Shown one piece after another: positions 33,631 to 45,087 of a DNA stretch of 64,000 bases. Origin of the DNA: Euphorbia lathyris. Lineage: Eukaryota > Streptophyta > Magnoliopsida > Malpighiales > Euphorbiaceae. Within the stretch, counting starts at the first letter, position 1. Each line of letters begins with the position of its first letter. Made by a program: the position numbers and the translations under genes. The stretch is taken from positions 81,559,256-81,623,255 of the forward strand of contig NC_088911.1 in NCBI RefSeq assembly GCF_963576675.1, in the 5' to 3' direction. Below the pieces are notes generated by a model that saw nothing but the letters and a program-made list of their open reading frames with translations, ran no database searches and was not told where the DNA came from.

Positions 33631-34696
33631 TGGAATGGTTAAGAAGCAAATGGAGAAGAGAATTTGACGAAGGGAAAATCAATCAGTGACAGGTCTCACT
33701 ACACTGATAAACAGGCTGAAAGAGAACGGTGGAGATCGGCAACAAGACTTCATCAGCAGCGGGAATCTGAGTGAGGCAATCGGAGTGACGGAAAATGGAG
33801 GAGGGAGATGGAGAACGTGTTTTGCTGTGAAAGAGAGTTTTTATTTGATGAGCTGTTATAAGTGAAGGACATGTGTAAATTAGTATATGGAAGGTTCTTT
33901 TAGTGAGTTGGAGGACCAGGACCTTCCTATAAATTCCCCACCTAATATAGGATCATTATATATGATCAAACGGGGGGCAATCATAACTTGATACAGAGAC
34001 TACATAATAACTATAAATCTAGCCATGCTTTTTGTCATTATATATGGTCAAACGATGGGTAATCATGACTCGATATAAACGTATTAAATAGAAAAAAAAA
34101 ACTATGAGTTATGCTTAAATGTTAGAAGATGAAAAAAGTATTTCATTGTGGTATTAATACCAAACCACTTCAAAAAAAAAACTCTAATGTCATTTGCCTT
34201 TATAAAAAGGGTCAAATATATGAATATCATAATTAAGTACAAAATTACAACTAAGTCATATCACTAAATTTAATTCTTAATATGTCATTATTCTCTCTAT
34301 ATATTATGATTTTATACCATAATTTAAAAATTATAGACTCAAATTCAGAAATTATAAACCTTAGAAAATATATTCTAGACTTCTAATTTATAAACTCTAA
34401 TCCTTAAAATATATTAAAAGTACTGATTTTACTAGTTTGATATAATCCAAAATTATAACTTGTCATAGTTGTAAATAGTTTTTAAAATATGAATTTTCTG
34501 GGTAATTTTCCCTTATAAAAATGTCATTAACCACATTCAATTCACTCTTAAACAAATTGATTTTTCCAATTTTTTTCTTACTATTAACTCTTCCAATTCT
34601 TTTCTTAAAAAAAACCCTTCCAAATCTTGTCTTTTGTTCTATAATATCACTAACAATTTTTACATTTAAAAAAATAATAACTAATAATTTATAAAA
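32672..34696. repeat. Gene-less partial unit (spacer only)
   Basis: From 32672 the sequence matches the downstream spacer of other units starting inside the inverted-repeat element (right arm at 32691-32704), as at about 4733 in unit 1. The MITE end, promoter, gene and direct-repeat tract are absent. The spacer, GA tract (33603-33629), conserved block and AT-rich end are present and lead into the next complete MITE. A private ~50-bp deletion lies near 33232. Confidence 0.8.
33603..33629. repeat. GA microsatellite, partial unit
   Basis: Pure GA tract, 27 bp. Confidence 0.9.
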
Positions 34697-34705
34697 AAAA
34701 AAGAA

Positions 34706-35279
34706 GGGTTAAGATGCAAAAATACCCCTAACGTTTTGGGCCAGGAGCCATTTTATCCCTGACGTCTAAAATGGTGCAATTTTACCACTAACGTTGGAAG
34801 TCAAGAGCAATTTTACCCCTAACGTTGGAAGTCAGGAGCAATTTTACCCCTAACGTTAATAAATTGGGTCGATTTGAGAAATAATTCATCAAACTATCTT
34901 CTCGCTCATGAATCTTGTTATCTACACTTCATATGTGTGTTATTTTATCAGTAACAAATCACAAACATTCATTGGAATGTGAAAAAAAATATACTGTCTT
35001 TTTTGTACGGATTAGATAAAAAAAATTCTAAAAATCCACCGAATTTATAAATATTAATCTCAAATTCTATTATTAAATTATAAAAAATACGAAATCCTTT
35101 TTTTAGACGAATTATTATGCAATTGGTGCAGAATAATGAACAAAAATATCTGTATTTTATAATAGTGTCTGAAATTGACCCAATTTATCAACGTTAGGGG
35201 TAAAATTGCACCATTTTAGACGTTAGGGGTAAAATTGCTCCTAGCCCAAAACGTTAGGGATATTTTTGCACCTTAACCC
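34706..35279. mobile_element. Mutator-like MITE, unit 6 (best-preserved termini)
   Basis: A 574-bp copy with exactly matching termini GGGTTAAG and CTTAACCC and perfect 9-bp duplications AAAAAAGAA at 34697-34705 and 35280-35288. It is the clearest copy for defining the element's ends. Confidence 0.75.
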
Positions 35280-35288
35280 AAAAAAGAA

Positions 35289-36181
35289 TTATCATTTTTC
35301 TAAGAGCATGCCACATCATCAAAATCCCATCAAATCCAATTACCTTTTTTTTTCTTACGATTAAACTCTTCCAATTCATACCATTTGTTCTATAATATCA
35401 CTAACAATTTTTACATTTAAAAAAAAATGTTCTGTTTGTAAGAGCATGCAACATCATCAAAATGGCATCTAAAATTCTCTTCTAATGTTCTTTCTGTTTC
35501 TGTTATTATATGTAATATAGATTTCATGATTTATATAATCTGTACTTATATGTTGTTTGATAGAAATAAAAATTAAGTGCTGAAAAAAATATAAAATTAA
35601 ATACCGAATATAAGCAATTAGTTGATAATACAAACACACGTGAATTACCTTAAAAAAATCACATTTAAATTTAAATAAGTGCTTAATTTTTAATTTAAAT
35701 GATTAGATGAGTTATCAAACAAGGTATTGTCCTAAAATTTCAATTGGGTTTAATAACCCTATGTTCTTATCTAATTGATTCAATAACCTGTCCAGTTACA
35801 TTCAATATCTCCATAATCTCGTCTAATTGCATTGGATAACCCAAAAATTCAACTGTCCCGTGAACTTTCAAAATTTCCTAATTTGTTGTCTATTTATCAC
35901 ATTCTTTTGATACGTGACGAGCATTTTGAGACATGACGGAGCGTGTCTTCCATTTTCAGCATGCAACAAATTTTATTAAGAATTATGAGGTTATTAGATA
36001 CAATACGTGGGATCATTTGTAACTTTTAGAAATTCAGATGTTGCCCCTATACTCCAAAACTTTCCCTCCACTCTGAACTTTTTATTTGATGAGTCATATC
36101 CTCTGCACATAATAATTAAGATACTATATTTGCCATTTTATACAACTTAGCACATGACCTGTGTATGGTAACCAAATTAGC
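35289..36181. other. Upstream region of gene copy 6
   Basis: Homologous to the other upstream regions; no gene. A ~14-bp deletion is seen near 35601. Confidence 0.5.
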
Positions 36182-36188
36182 TATAAAT
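36182..36188 (+). promoter_or_regulatory. TATA box of gene copy 6
   Basis: TATAAAT, 83 bp before the ATG. The 5' UTR has AATTATCAAACC in place of AATTTTCAAACC. Confidence 0.75.
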
Positions 36189-36264
36189 TACACCCCTCTT
36201 CTCTCTTGCCCTCTCTTCAGATTATCAAAAAAAGACACAAATTCAATTATCAAACCCTGAATCT

Positions 36265-36780
36265 ATGGCTGGATATGGGTGGAATTCCAACAATCTTCCT
36301 ACAAGCACGTACGCCGGCGCTCCACAAATCGCCTGTCGAATTTGTAACCAGGTTTTTGTGAGCACTGAAGCTTTTCTTCATCACATCGAAATTCACATGT
36401 CTACGGATCATGATGGTTCTTCTGTTTCTGCCTCGAGAAGGATGCAGCAGCCACCACCGTCTCTTAATGCTTCCGGTGGTGGCTTGAGCCGTCTCTCCGG
36501 TCAAAGAAACAACTTCAGTTTTCCCATTCCAAATGTTTACAGTACTGTGTTTAATCCGAATCCTAATCAGTTTATTCATCCCCGGGCAGCCTCAGACATG
36601 TACTCTCCTTTTCCAACTGTGAGGAACAACTACGGGTTTGGATCACAAAGTTTCCCTATCGGTTTTCAGGCTCCGAGGAAATTCACCCAGCCATTTCTTC
36701 AGCAGCTGGAGAAACCCTTGATCCCTATTTCTGATTCTGATTCTGATTTTGAAGTGCTAGACTTGAACTTGAAGCTGTAG
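36265..36780 (+). CDS. Single C2H2 zinc-finger protein with EAR motif, copy 6 (intact)
   Basis: 171 residues with the complete finger and LDLNLKL. Private changes are M95V, P110S and E161D; the last keeps the acidic character before the EAR motif. Two or three substitutions are synonymous. A repressor role is inferred as for the other intact copies. Its downstream spacer carries the copia element. Confidence 0.85.
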   Translation: MAGYGWNSNNLPTSTYAGAPQIACRICNQVFVSTEAFLHHIEIHMSTDHDGSSVSASRRMQQPPPSLNASGGGLSRLSGQRNNFSFPIPNVYSTVFNPNPNQFIHPRAASDMYSPFPTVRNNYGFGSQSFPIGFQAPRKFTQPFLQQLEKPLIPISDSDSDFEVLDLNLKL

Positions 36781-38681
36781 AGCAGCATAAAGATTAGGGT
36801 TTTGTTCAGGACAATACCTAACCCTAGCTATGGCTATGGTTAGGTTCATGTATTTTTATTTCAACGAAACAATAAACATTATAATCAGAAAAAGAAAATA
36901 TATGTAAGCCTTTTTTAAAACATTGCTTTTTTTTCCTTTCTGAGTTCACAGTTTTGTATGCTATGAATTCAATCTATTTTGTCTCCTTTAATTACCAATT
37001 TTTGTCATTTGATTATCAAATTAAATCTTTTTTGTTTTCAAAAATCTACCTAGTGAAGTAATTTAATTTATTGACATAAAGGCTAAATTTCACTTTAATA
37101 TTTTATGAAAAGTATATAAATTTTATAAATTTACTCCTAACCTTTTCAAGTAAAATCAATTTTAATCCTTTTTTTTCTTCTTTTTTTCAAAAAGCTACTT
37201 AGTGAAGTAATTTAATTTATTGACATAAAGGCTAAATTCCTCTCTAATATTTTCTGAAAAGTACATATTTGACTCTAACATATGAAATTGTATAAATTTA
37301 TTAGTAACCTTTTCAAGCAAAATCAATTTTAATTTTTTTTTTCTTTCAAAAATCTACCTAGTGAAGTAATTTAATTTATTGGGATAAAATCGAAATTTGT
37401 TACGCGCATTTTCAGAAAAATATAGATTCGACTCTAACATATGAAATGGTATATATTTACTCCTAACTATTTTAAGCAAAATGAATGTTACTTGTCCAGG
37501 GGCAGAACTCCATAGGGGGATAGTCCTTGAAATTTGTTTCAAAATAATTTTCAAGCCCACTTTGTCAAAGAGTGAAAGACATGAAGAGGGGTTGTTGTAG
37601 ATGTGACAATTATTGATTTTTTTTACTGTATTCCAGGAGTAATACACCAATCAGTCAAAATAATTGTACATACCACTTCATGGGAGATGATTTGTGTAAG
37701 GAAAAAAATGTACATGTGACATTAATTGATTTGTTAGGTGTATTACTCCTACAGTATTCTAATTTTTTTTTCTTATTATTGAGTTAGTGTCGTGTTCGTG
37801 TCATATCAATTATCGAGTTGATATGAAATGAGTCAACTCTAACTCAACTCAAAAAAATTTGTGTTATAACTATATATTAACCAAATTGGGTTAGTAATTT
37901 TGTATTGTGCTTTCGGATCATATGTAATTTTACTATGTACATATGTTAATGATGTCATTTAAAAATATAGTAGGATATAGTAATAGTTCTAAATAATTTA
38001 TGTCGTTTTTGGATTAGCAGCTTAACTATGACCATCCAAAAATCCGCTAAAATATCATTTTAGTTCGTGTAATGTGTTTATAAGTCGCATGCAAAAATAT
38101 GGAAGGTTCAAGCCATTTTTGCAATTAGTAATTGTAATTTTATTACGTTTACTAATTAAATGAAATATAAACACATTAGAGAATATGATAATAATTTTAA
38201 ATATTCATGACATTTTCGAGTTAGCAGGTCAACACCAATTCAACCCTAAAATTTATGTATCACTTTTCTCTCAACTAAAAAATTACTCCTTGCCTACTAA
38301 ACTAAATTCAAACACTATAATTACATATCGAGTAATCGATCGCGTATAAATTTATCATTCCTAGGTTGTTATTGGTAAGATATATAGGAATAAAAGATAG
38401 AAATAAGGTTTAACTATGAAGTTTTAATTTTTTTTAAATGACTCGTCGATGAACAACGATTGTTTCATTAAGTTGAACCTCGGCTCATCTAATGTCCTGG
38501 TTCTGCCACTACTGCTATATAATAGAAAATTTGAATAAACTAACTTGACAATTATTAAACTGTCATATCAGACATTTGCAAACATATTAATTTGTCGATA
38601 AACTGAAGTAGTTTTGCACATTTTTGTGGTTATTATTTCTAACTATATTAGTAACATAGTAAACATTTTAGACACTTTGAC

Positions 38682-38724
<43 letters not shown>

Positions 38725-39177
38725 GGAATGGTTAAGAAGCAAACGGAGAAGAGAATTTGACGAAGGGAAAATCAATCAGTGACAGGTCTCACTACATTGA
38801 TAAACAGGCTGAAAGAGAACGGTGGAGATCGGCAACAAGACTTCATCAGCAGCGGCAATCTGAGTGAGGCAATCGGAGTGACGGAAAATGGAGGAGGGAG
38901 ATGGAGAACGTGTTTTGCCGTGAAAGAGAGTTTTTATTTGATGAGCTGTTATAAGTGAAGGACATGTGTCAATTAGTATATGGAAGGTTCTTTTAGTGAG
39001 TTGGAGGACCAGGACCTTCCTATAAATTCCCCACCTAATATAGGATCATTATATATGATCAAACGGGGGGCAATCATAACTTGATACAGAGACTACATAA
39101 TAACTATAAATCTAGCCATGCTTTTTGTCATTATATATGGTCAAACGATGGGTAATCATGACTCGATATAAACGTAT
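36781..39177. other. Downstream spacer of unit 6 up to the copia element
   Basis: No gene. It holds the direct-repeat tract (about 37035-37500), inverted-repeat element (37635-37750), AT-rich spacer, GA tract (38688-38722) and conserved block. CGTAT at 39173-39177 is the target-site duplication of the copia element. Confidence 0.6.
38688..38722. repeat. GA microsatellite, unit 6 (longest)
   Basis: Pure GA tract, 35 bp, the longest of the nine homologous tracts. Confidence 0.9.
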
Positions 39178-39799
39178 TGTTGAGCTATACTTCGAACGAT
39201 CAATCAACCACACAGATAAACAAAGTTCACAAAGATCACAGATTGGATCTTGAAACAGCAATCAAAAGAATACACACAGAATTTACCCTGGTTCGGCTTA
39301 ACTGCCTACATCCAGCAACTTCACTAATCAATGGAGATTACAACAAGATTGAAACAGTTTCCTCTCTAGAAACTCTCGTGTTTTCCCAATCCCCAACTCA
39401 GTATATCACAGTGTACACTAATGACTTAGTCTAAGAATAATCTCACGTATGAAACTACTTCCCAACCCAGACCTTTTATAGCCTTTACAAGATTGTGAAA
39501 ATACCCAAAATATCCTTACTCAAAATGTACTAACTCAGCAAGACCTACTGACCAGTGGTAACACAGCAAGACCATGTTGTCCTGAACACAGCACGAACAT
39601 GTTGACCTGTATTAACACCTCAGTACCATGCTGACCACAGCCATGCTAACTTGTTGAAATACTCATGCTGACTGGTTGGCTTACAATTATGCTGACTTGA
39701 TTACCCAGCATCATTCTTGTAATAGAAAACAACAACGACTTACAATGCTGACTTGTTGACTCAGCATCATCAGCAAGTGATAGAAAACAACGACTTACA
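39178..39799 (-). repeat. 3' LTR of the copia element
   Basis: 622 bp, written TGTTGAGC...ACTTACA on the plus strand. A minus-strand TATAAAAG is at 39473-39480. The terminal motif TGTAAGTCGTTG plus TTTTCTAT (minus strand) occurs twice about 55 bp apart, and ATGCTGAC-type motifs recur. Confidence 0.9.
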
Positions 39800-39815
39800 A
39801 TCTCCACCTTGTCTT
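39800..39815 (-). other. Polypurine tract of the copia element
   Basis: On the minus strand GACAAGGTGGAGAT abuts the 3' LTR, the usual position and composition for priming plus-strand DNA synthesis in copia elements. Confidence 0.75.
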
Positions 39816-40066
39816 TCTAATCACTCCATCAACTAGTGAAGAAAATACACTCAAGGACCACTGACCATCCTAACCAGTTTCAAGCAATGTTCAAATTTAT
39901 TACTTGAAACAGATTTGGTCAGCATGTCGGCTGGGTTATCCTCAGTTCCCACTTTCACCACCTGAACAGTACCAGTGCTAATCACATCCCTGACGAAATG
40001 CATTCTCACATCTATATGTTTGGATTGCTCGTGAAATACTTGGTGTTTTGACAGGTGTATAGCTCC

Positions 40067-43000
40067 TTAACTATCACAGTAAATCTTCAAACCATCAATC
40101 TGTGTCACTCCAAGTTCCGCTAAGACTCCTCTCAGCCACATTGCTTCCTTTACTGCCTCTGTGACGGCAATAAACTCTGCCTCGGTTGTTGACAGAGTCA
40201 CAACTGACTGTAGACTTGCCCTCCAACTTATTGCTGTTCCAAACACAGTGAATACGTACCCGGTTTGGAATTTTCTGGTGTCAATGCTACCAGCATAATC
40301 AGAATCAACAAAACCTGCTACATCACCCACTAGGGCTTCAGCTCCACCATAACTCAAACCTTTACTCAGTGAGCCTTTGACATACCTCAGCACCCACTTC
40401 ACCGCTGACCAATGTGCTCTTCCTGGATTTGCCATGAACCTGCTAATGAGACTCACAGCATGAGCCAAATCTGGACGTGTACAGACCATCGCGTACATTA
40501 GACAGCCTACAACACTAGAATATGGCACCCTCTCCATGTCTTCCTTTTCCTCATCAGTTTGAGGACTTTGCTTACTGCTCAGCTTGAAGTGACTTGCAAG
40601 TGGAGTGAGAACGGCCTTTGAATTCGTCATACCAAAACGTTCTAACACCTTGCTCAGATAAACTGACTGACTTAGGAACAGCTTCTTTCTTCCTCTGTCT
40701 CGAGAAATTTGCATCCCTAAAATTTTCCGTGCTGACCCGAGATCCTTCATCTCAAACCGTGTGTTTAGTTGTGCCTTTAACTGATTTATGGCTGCTTTGT
40801 TGTGACAAGCTATAAGCATGTCATCAATATATAACAAGAGATAAATCTTAGAGCCATCACTAAGGTCTCTACTATACACACACCAGTCATAACTAGACCT
40901 ATGGAAGTCCTGACTTATCATAAACTCATCGAACTTCATGTACCACTGTCTAGGGGACTGTTTCAGACCATATAGAGACTTCTTAAGCAAACAAACCCGC
41001 TGGTCTTTATCTCCTATTTCAAAACCCTCTGGTTGTTGCATATATATGACCTCATCCAGGTTTCCATGAAGAAAAGCTGTTTTGACATCTAACTGTTCTA
41101 ATTCTAGATCAAAACGAGCTACAAGAGAGAGAATAATCCTTATAGACCTATGTTTAACAACCGGTGAATAGATTTCATTAAAGTCTATACCTTCCTGCTG
41201 AGTAAACCTTTTGGCCACCAACCTAGCTTTAAACCTAGGTTTCTCTACACCAGGTATCCCTTCCTTTCTTTTAAACACCCACCTTGAACCGACCAACTTC
41301 TTATCAGGAGGTTTATCTACCAAAAACCAAGTTTCATTTTTATCAAGGGATTTTATCTCATCCTTCATAGCGTTAAGCCACTGTTCCTTGTCAACCGAAT
41401 TCACAGCTTCCCTATAGGTTACAGGTTCAGATTCTTGAACTTCCTTAGCAACACTAAATGCATAAGCTACAAGGTCCTCAAAACCATATCTAACCGGGGC
41501 CCTAGGGACTCTTCTTTCACGGTCTCTAACAAGTCTATAGCTTTGACTGGACTCAGTAGAATTACCATCACTGACTTCTTGCTCGGTTTTACAGGTGTTT
41601 TCACTATTTTCTTCAAGCTCCACCTCATTCTTAACACTCTCAAGGTTTTGAATGGACTCAGGACTACTCGGTTCTAACTGAGTTTTCTCTTGGTTTTTCT
41701 GATAAGGAAAATCCATCTCATTGAACACAACATTTCTGCTGACTATGGATTTCTTATAACCAGGCTCTAGGAACCACAACTTATAGCCCTTGACTCCTAT
41801 AGGGTAGCCTATAAAAACACATCTTAGAGCCCGAGGTTCTAATTTTTCCTGTCTAACGTGTGCAAAAGCTGAACAACCAAACACTCTAAGTTTTTCATAA
41901 TCCTCAGGGTGATCAGACCACATTTGCATAGGTGTTTTAAAACCTATAGCAGATGATGGGCACCTATTGATTAGGTAACACGCAGTTTGCACTGCTTCAG
42001 CCCAGAAAGACTTAGGGAGACTGGATTGGATTAACATGCACCTAACTCTCTCTAGGATAGTCCTATTATACCTCTCTGCTAGGCCATTCTGCTGTGGAGT
42101 TCCAGGAACGGTGTGATGTTTGGTTATACCGGACTTCTTGCACAAAGTGATGAAATCTTTGTCAAGAAACTCCAAACCATTGTCGGTTCTCAACCTTTTG
42201 ATTTTCTTTCCTGTTTGGTTTTCCACTAGCACTTTCCAATCCTTGAACGTTTGCAAGGCCTCATTCTTATGAGCTAGAATATAAACCCATACTCTTCTAG
42301 AGTAATCATCAATAAGGGTCATAAAATAGGTCCTCCCACCATGAGACTTAGTTCTTGTTGGCCCCCATAGGTCAGAGTGAATGTACTCAAGAATGTCTTG
42401 GGTTCTATGTGTTGCTGACTTAGGAAACTTGACTTTACTTGACTTCCCTAAGACACAGTTCTCACAGAAATCTATCTTTCCTATGTGATCTTTACCAAAA
42501 CAACCCTGCTTCCTAAGTTCATGTAAACCAACTTCACTCACGTGACCTAGTCTAAGGTGCCAAAGATTGGTTCTATCAATTTTAGACTCGGTGAGATTTG
42601 CTGTAGAGACTAACACAGTACTACCTAAGAGTGTGTATAGGCCATTACTCATGGTACCTTTCATAACAACTAAAGATCCTCTAGCTATTCTTATGATACC
42701 CCCTTCGGCTCTATAATTGTATCTTTGTTTATCAAGCGTACCCAAAGAAATTAAATTTCTTTTCAGTTCTGGCACATACCTCACACCGGTCATAATCCTT
42801 TCTTGACCATCGAACATCTTCAGCCTAATGGAGCCTTGACCCAGTACCTTGCACAACTTGTTGTTGCCTAGAAGAACCCTCCCACCTTCTTCTTGAAAGT
42901 CTTCAAACCACGTCCTGTTGGGAGTCATATGGAACGTACATCCGCTGTCCAAGATCCAGTCAGTGTTTGGATCTTTATCAGTGACAGCAAGAACTTCAGC

Positions 43001-43813
43001 GCTCTCATAACCTTCTTCTACCACAGCGGCTTCGCCTTGATCTTTAGGCTGACCTTGACTCTTCTTCCTCTCAGGACAGTTTTTCCTGAAATGTCCTTCC
43101 TTATGGCAGTGAAAACACTTATAGACCTTGCCTTCTTTATTGCTTGAGGATGGAGTTTTGGACTTTTTCCCGTTCTTGTTCTTTGGCTTGTGAGAGTCTT
43201 TTTTCTCAGACCTTCCACGAACAAGCAATCCTTCTGCAGTTTCAGTGTTGGTGCTGGCCTCAATCTGTTTTGACTTTAGAGCCATAAGAACTTCTTCCAG
43301 ACTTAGTGTTTCTCTAGCGTACTTCATGGTTTCAACGAAATGACTAAAAGACTGGGGTAAAGAATTCAAGATCATTATGGCCTGATCTTCATCATCTATC
43401 TTTACCTCTATGTTCTCTAGGTCAATTATGATCTTTGAGAAATCATCAAGATAGTCTTCAACTGGCTTTTCCTCGTTCATCTTGAAGCCGAAAAGCTTTC
43501 CCTTAAGATAAACCCGATTGGTGAGTGTCTTCGTCATGTACAACTGTTCAAGCTTGAGCCAAACCCCAGCAGCTGAGGTTTCCTTCGAGACTTCTCTCAG
43601 CACCTTGTCGCCAAGATACAGGACGATCGTACTGTAAGCCAATTCAAGAAGATCTTCTTTCTCCTCCTTCGTCATTGTCACCGGAAGTTCTTTCTCGCCC
43701 TTCAGAGCCTTCGCAACCTTCATTTGAACCAAGATTGCTTTCATCCTCTGTCTCCATAGAGAAAAATCTCCCTTACCATTGAAACGCTCGATCTCGATCT
43801 TTGTAAAACCCAT
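40067..43813 (-). CDS. Copia gag-pol polyprotein, premature stop in RNase H
   Basis: 1248 residues from the MGFTK start; an ATG 19 codons further upstream is in frame but lies in the LTR. Seen in order: Gag with the knuckle C233-X2-C236-X4-H241-X4-C246; aspartic protease D289-S-G; integrase D481, D544 and E580 (D,35,E spacing); reverse transcriptase YIDD at 995-998; RNase H ending at the YCDS motif. The stop is TAA (40067-40069) where the frame suggests CAA, a single C-to-T change. The same frame stays open for 71 more codons to TGA at 39851-39853, with the typical copia C-terminal sequence. The element therefore lacks the end of RNase H. It resembles TNT1-94-type (Tork-like) copia proteins; the lineage is tentative. 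Confidence 0.92.
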   Translation of the reverse strand: MGFTKIEIERFNGKGDFSLWRQRMKAILVQMKVAKALKGEKELPVTMTKEEKEDLLELAYSTIVLYLGDKVLREVSKETSAAGVWLKLEQLYMTKTLTNRVYLKGKLFGFKMNEEKPVEDYLDDFSKIIIDLENIEVKIDDEDQAIMILNSLPQSFSHFVETMKYARETLSLEEVLMALKSKQIEASTNTETAEGLLVRGRSEKKDSHKPKNKNGKKSKTPSSSNKEGKVYKCFHCHKEGHFRKNCPERKKSQGQPKDQGEAAVVEEGYESAEVLAVTDKDPNTDWILDSGCTFHMTPNRTWFEDFQEEGGRVLLGNNKLCKVLGQGSIRLKMFDGQERIMTGVRYVPELKRNLISLGTLDKQRYNYRAEGGIIRIARGSLVVMKGTMSNGLYTLLGSTVLVSTANLTESKIDRTNLWHLRLGHVSEVGLHELRKQGCFGKDHIGKIDFCENCVLGKSSKVKFPKSATHRTQDILEYIHSDLWGPTRTKSHGGRTYFMTLIDDYSRRVWVYILAHKNEALQTFKDWKVLVENQTGKKIKRLRTDNGLEFLDKDFITLCKKSGITKHHTVPGTPQQNGLAERYNRTILERVRCMLIQSSLPKSFWAEAVQTACYLINRCPSSAIGFKTPMQMWSDHPEDYEKLRVFGCSAFAHVRQEKLEPRALRCVFIGYPIGVKGYKLWFLEPGYKKSIVSRNVVFNEMDFPYQKNQEKTQLEPSSPESIQNLESVKNEVELEENSENTCKTEQEVSDGNSTESSQSYRLVRDRERRVPRAPVRYGFEDLVAYAFSVAKEVQESEPVTYREAVNSVDKEQWLNAMKDEIKSLDKNETWFLVDKPPDKKLVGSRWVFKRKEGIPGVEKPRFKARLVAKRFTQQEGIDFNEIYSPVVKHRSIRIILSLVARFDLELEQLDVKTAFLHGNLDEVIYMQQPEGFEIGDKDQRVCLLKKSLYGLKQSPRQWYMKFDEFMISQDFHRSSYDWCVYSRDLSDGSKIYLLLYIDDMLIACHNKAAINQLKAQLNTRFEMKDLGSARKILGMQISRDRGRKKLFLSQSVYLSKVLERFGMTNSKAVLTPLASHFKLSSKQSPQTDEEKEDMERVPYSSVVGCLMYAMVCTRPDLAHAVSLISRFMANPGRAHWSAVKWVLRYVKGSLSKGLSYGGAEALVGDVAGFVDSDYAGSIDTRKFQTGYVFTVFGTAISWRASLQSVVTLSTTEAEFIAVTEAVKEAMWLRGVLAELGVTQIDGLKIYCDS

Positions 43814-43830
43814 TGCTCTGTTCTTGATTA

Positions 43831-43842
43831 GCTCTGATACCA
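43831..43842 (-). other. Primer-binding site of the copia element
   Basis: The minus strand reads TGGTATCAGAGC two bases after the 5' LTR, complementary to the 3' end of initiator-Met tRNA, as is usual in plant copia elements. Confidence 0.9.
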
Positions 43843-43844
43843 AT

Positions 43845-44466
43845 TGTTGAGCTATACTTCGAACGATCAATCAACCACACAGATAAACAAAGTTCACAAA
43901 GATCACAGATTGGATCTTGAAACAGCAATCAAAAGAATACACACAGAATTTACCCTGGTTCGGCTTAACTGCCTACATCCAGCAACTTCACTAATCAATG
44001 GAGATTACAACAAGATTGAAATAGTTTCCTCTCTAGAAACTCTCGTGTTTTCCCAATCCCCAACTCAGTATATCACAGTGTACACTAATGACTTAGTCTA
44101 AGAATAATCTCACGTATGAAACTACTTCCCAACCCAGACCTTTTATAGCCTTTACAAGATTGTGAAAATACCCAAAATATCCTTACTCAAAATGTACTAA
44201 CTCAGCAAGACCTACTGACCAGTGGTAACACATCAAGACCATGTTGTCCTGAACACAGCACGAACATGTTGACCTGTATTAACACCTCAGTACCATGCTG
44301 ACCACAGCCATGCTAACTTGTTGAAATACTCATGCTGACTGGTTGGCTTACAATTATGCTGACTTGATTACCCAGCATCATTCTTGTAATAGAAAACAAC
44401 AACGACTTACAATGCTGACTTGTTGACTCAGCATCATCAGCAAGTGATAGAAAACAACGACTTACA
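43845..44466 (-). repeat. 5' LTR of the copia element
   Basis: 622 bp and nearly identical to the 3' LTR. On the minus strand TATAAAAG (44140-44147) is the likely promoter TATA box for the element's transcript. Confidence 0.9.
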
Positions 44467-44471
44467 CGTAT

Positions 44472-45087
44472 TAAATAGAAAAAAAACTATGAGTTATGCT
44501 TAAATGTTAGAAGATGAAAAAAGTATTTCATTGTGTTATTAATACCAAACCACTTCAAAAAAAAACTGTAATGTCATTTGCCTTTATAAAAAGGGTCAAA
44601 TATATGAATATCATAATTAAGTACAAAATTACAACTAAGTCATATCACTAAATTTAATTCTTAATATGTCATTATTCTCTCTATATATTATGATTTTATA
44701 CCATAATTTAAAAATTATAGACTCAAATTCAGAAATTATAAACCTTAGAAAATATACTCTAGACTTCTAATTTATAAACTCTAATCCTTGAAATATATTA
44801 AAAGTACTGATTTTACTAGTTTCTTATAATCCAAAATTATAACTTGTCATAGTTGTAAATAGTTTTTAAAATATGAATTTTCTGGGTAATTTTCCCTTAT
44901 AAAAATGTCATTAACCACATTCAATTCACTCTTAAACAAATTGATTTTTCCAATTTTTTTCTTACTATTAACTCTTCCAATTCTTTTCTTAAAAAAAACC
45001 CTTCCACATCTTGTCTTTTGTTCTATAATATCACTAACAATTTTTACATTTAAAAAAATAATAACTAACAATTTATATAAAAAAAAA
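44472..45087. other. End of the unit-6 spacer
   Basis: AT-rich spacer resuming after the copia element; no gene. The MITE flank here is altered: AAAAAAAAGAG replaces AAAAAAGAAGAG, so the left 9-bp duplication is damaged in this copy. Confidence 0.5.

Larger units (their letters stand above)
39178..44466 (-). mobile_element. Ty1/copia retrotransposon, nearly intact
   Basis: A 5289-bp element flanked by CGTAT (39173-39177, 44467-44471). It has two 622-bp LTRs, a primer-binding site, a polypurine tract and one long gag-pol frame in the copia order (protease, integrase, reverse transcriptase, RNase H). The LTRs differ at only about two positions by eye (near 39360 and 39554), so insertion was recent. 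The empty site is visible in the sister units as CGTATTAAATAG. One nonsense codon interrupts the RNase H region. Confidence 0.95.
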
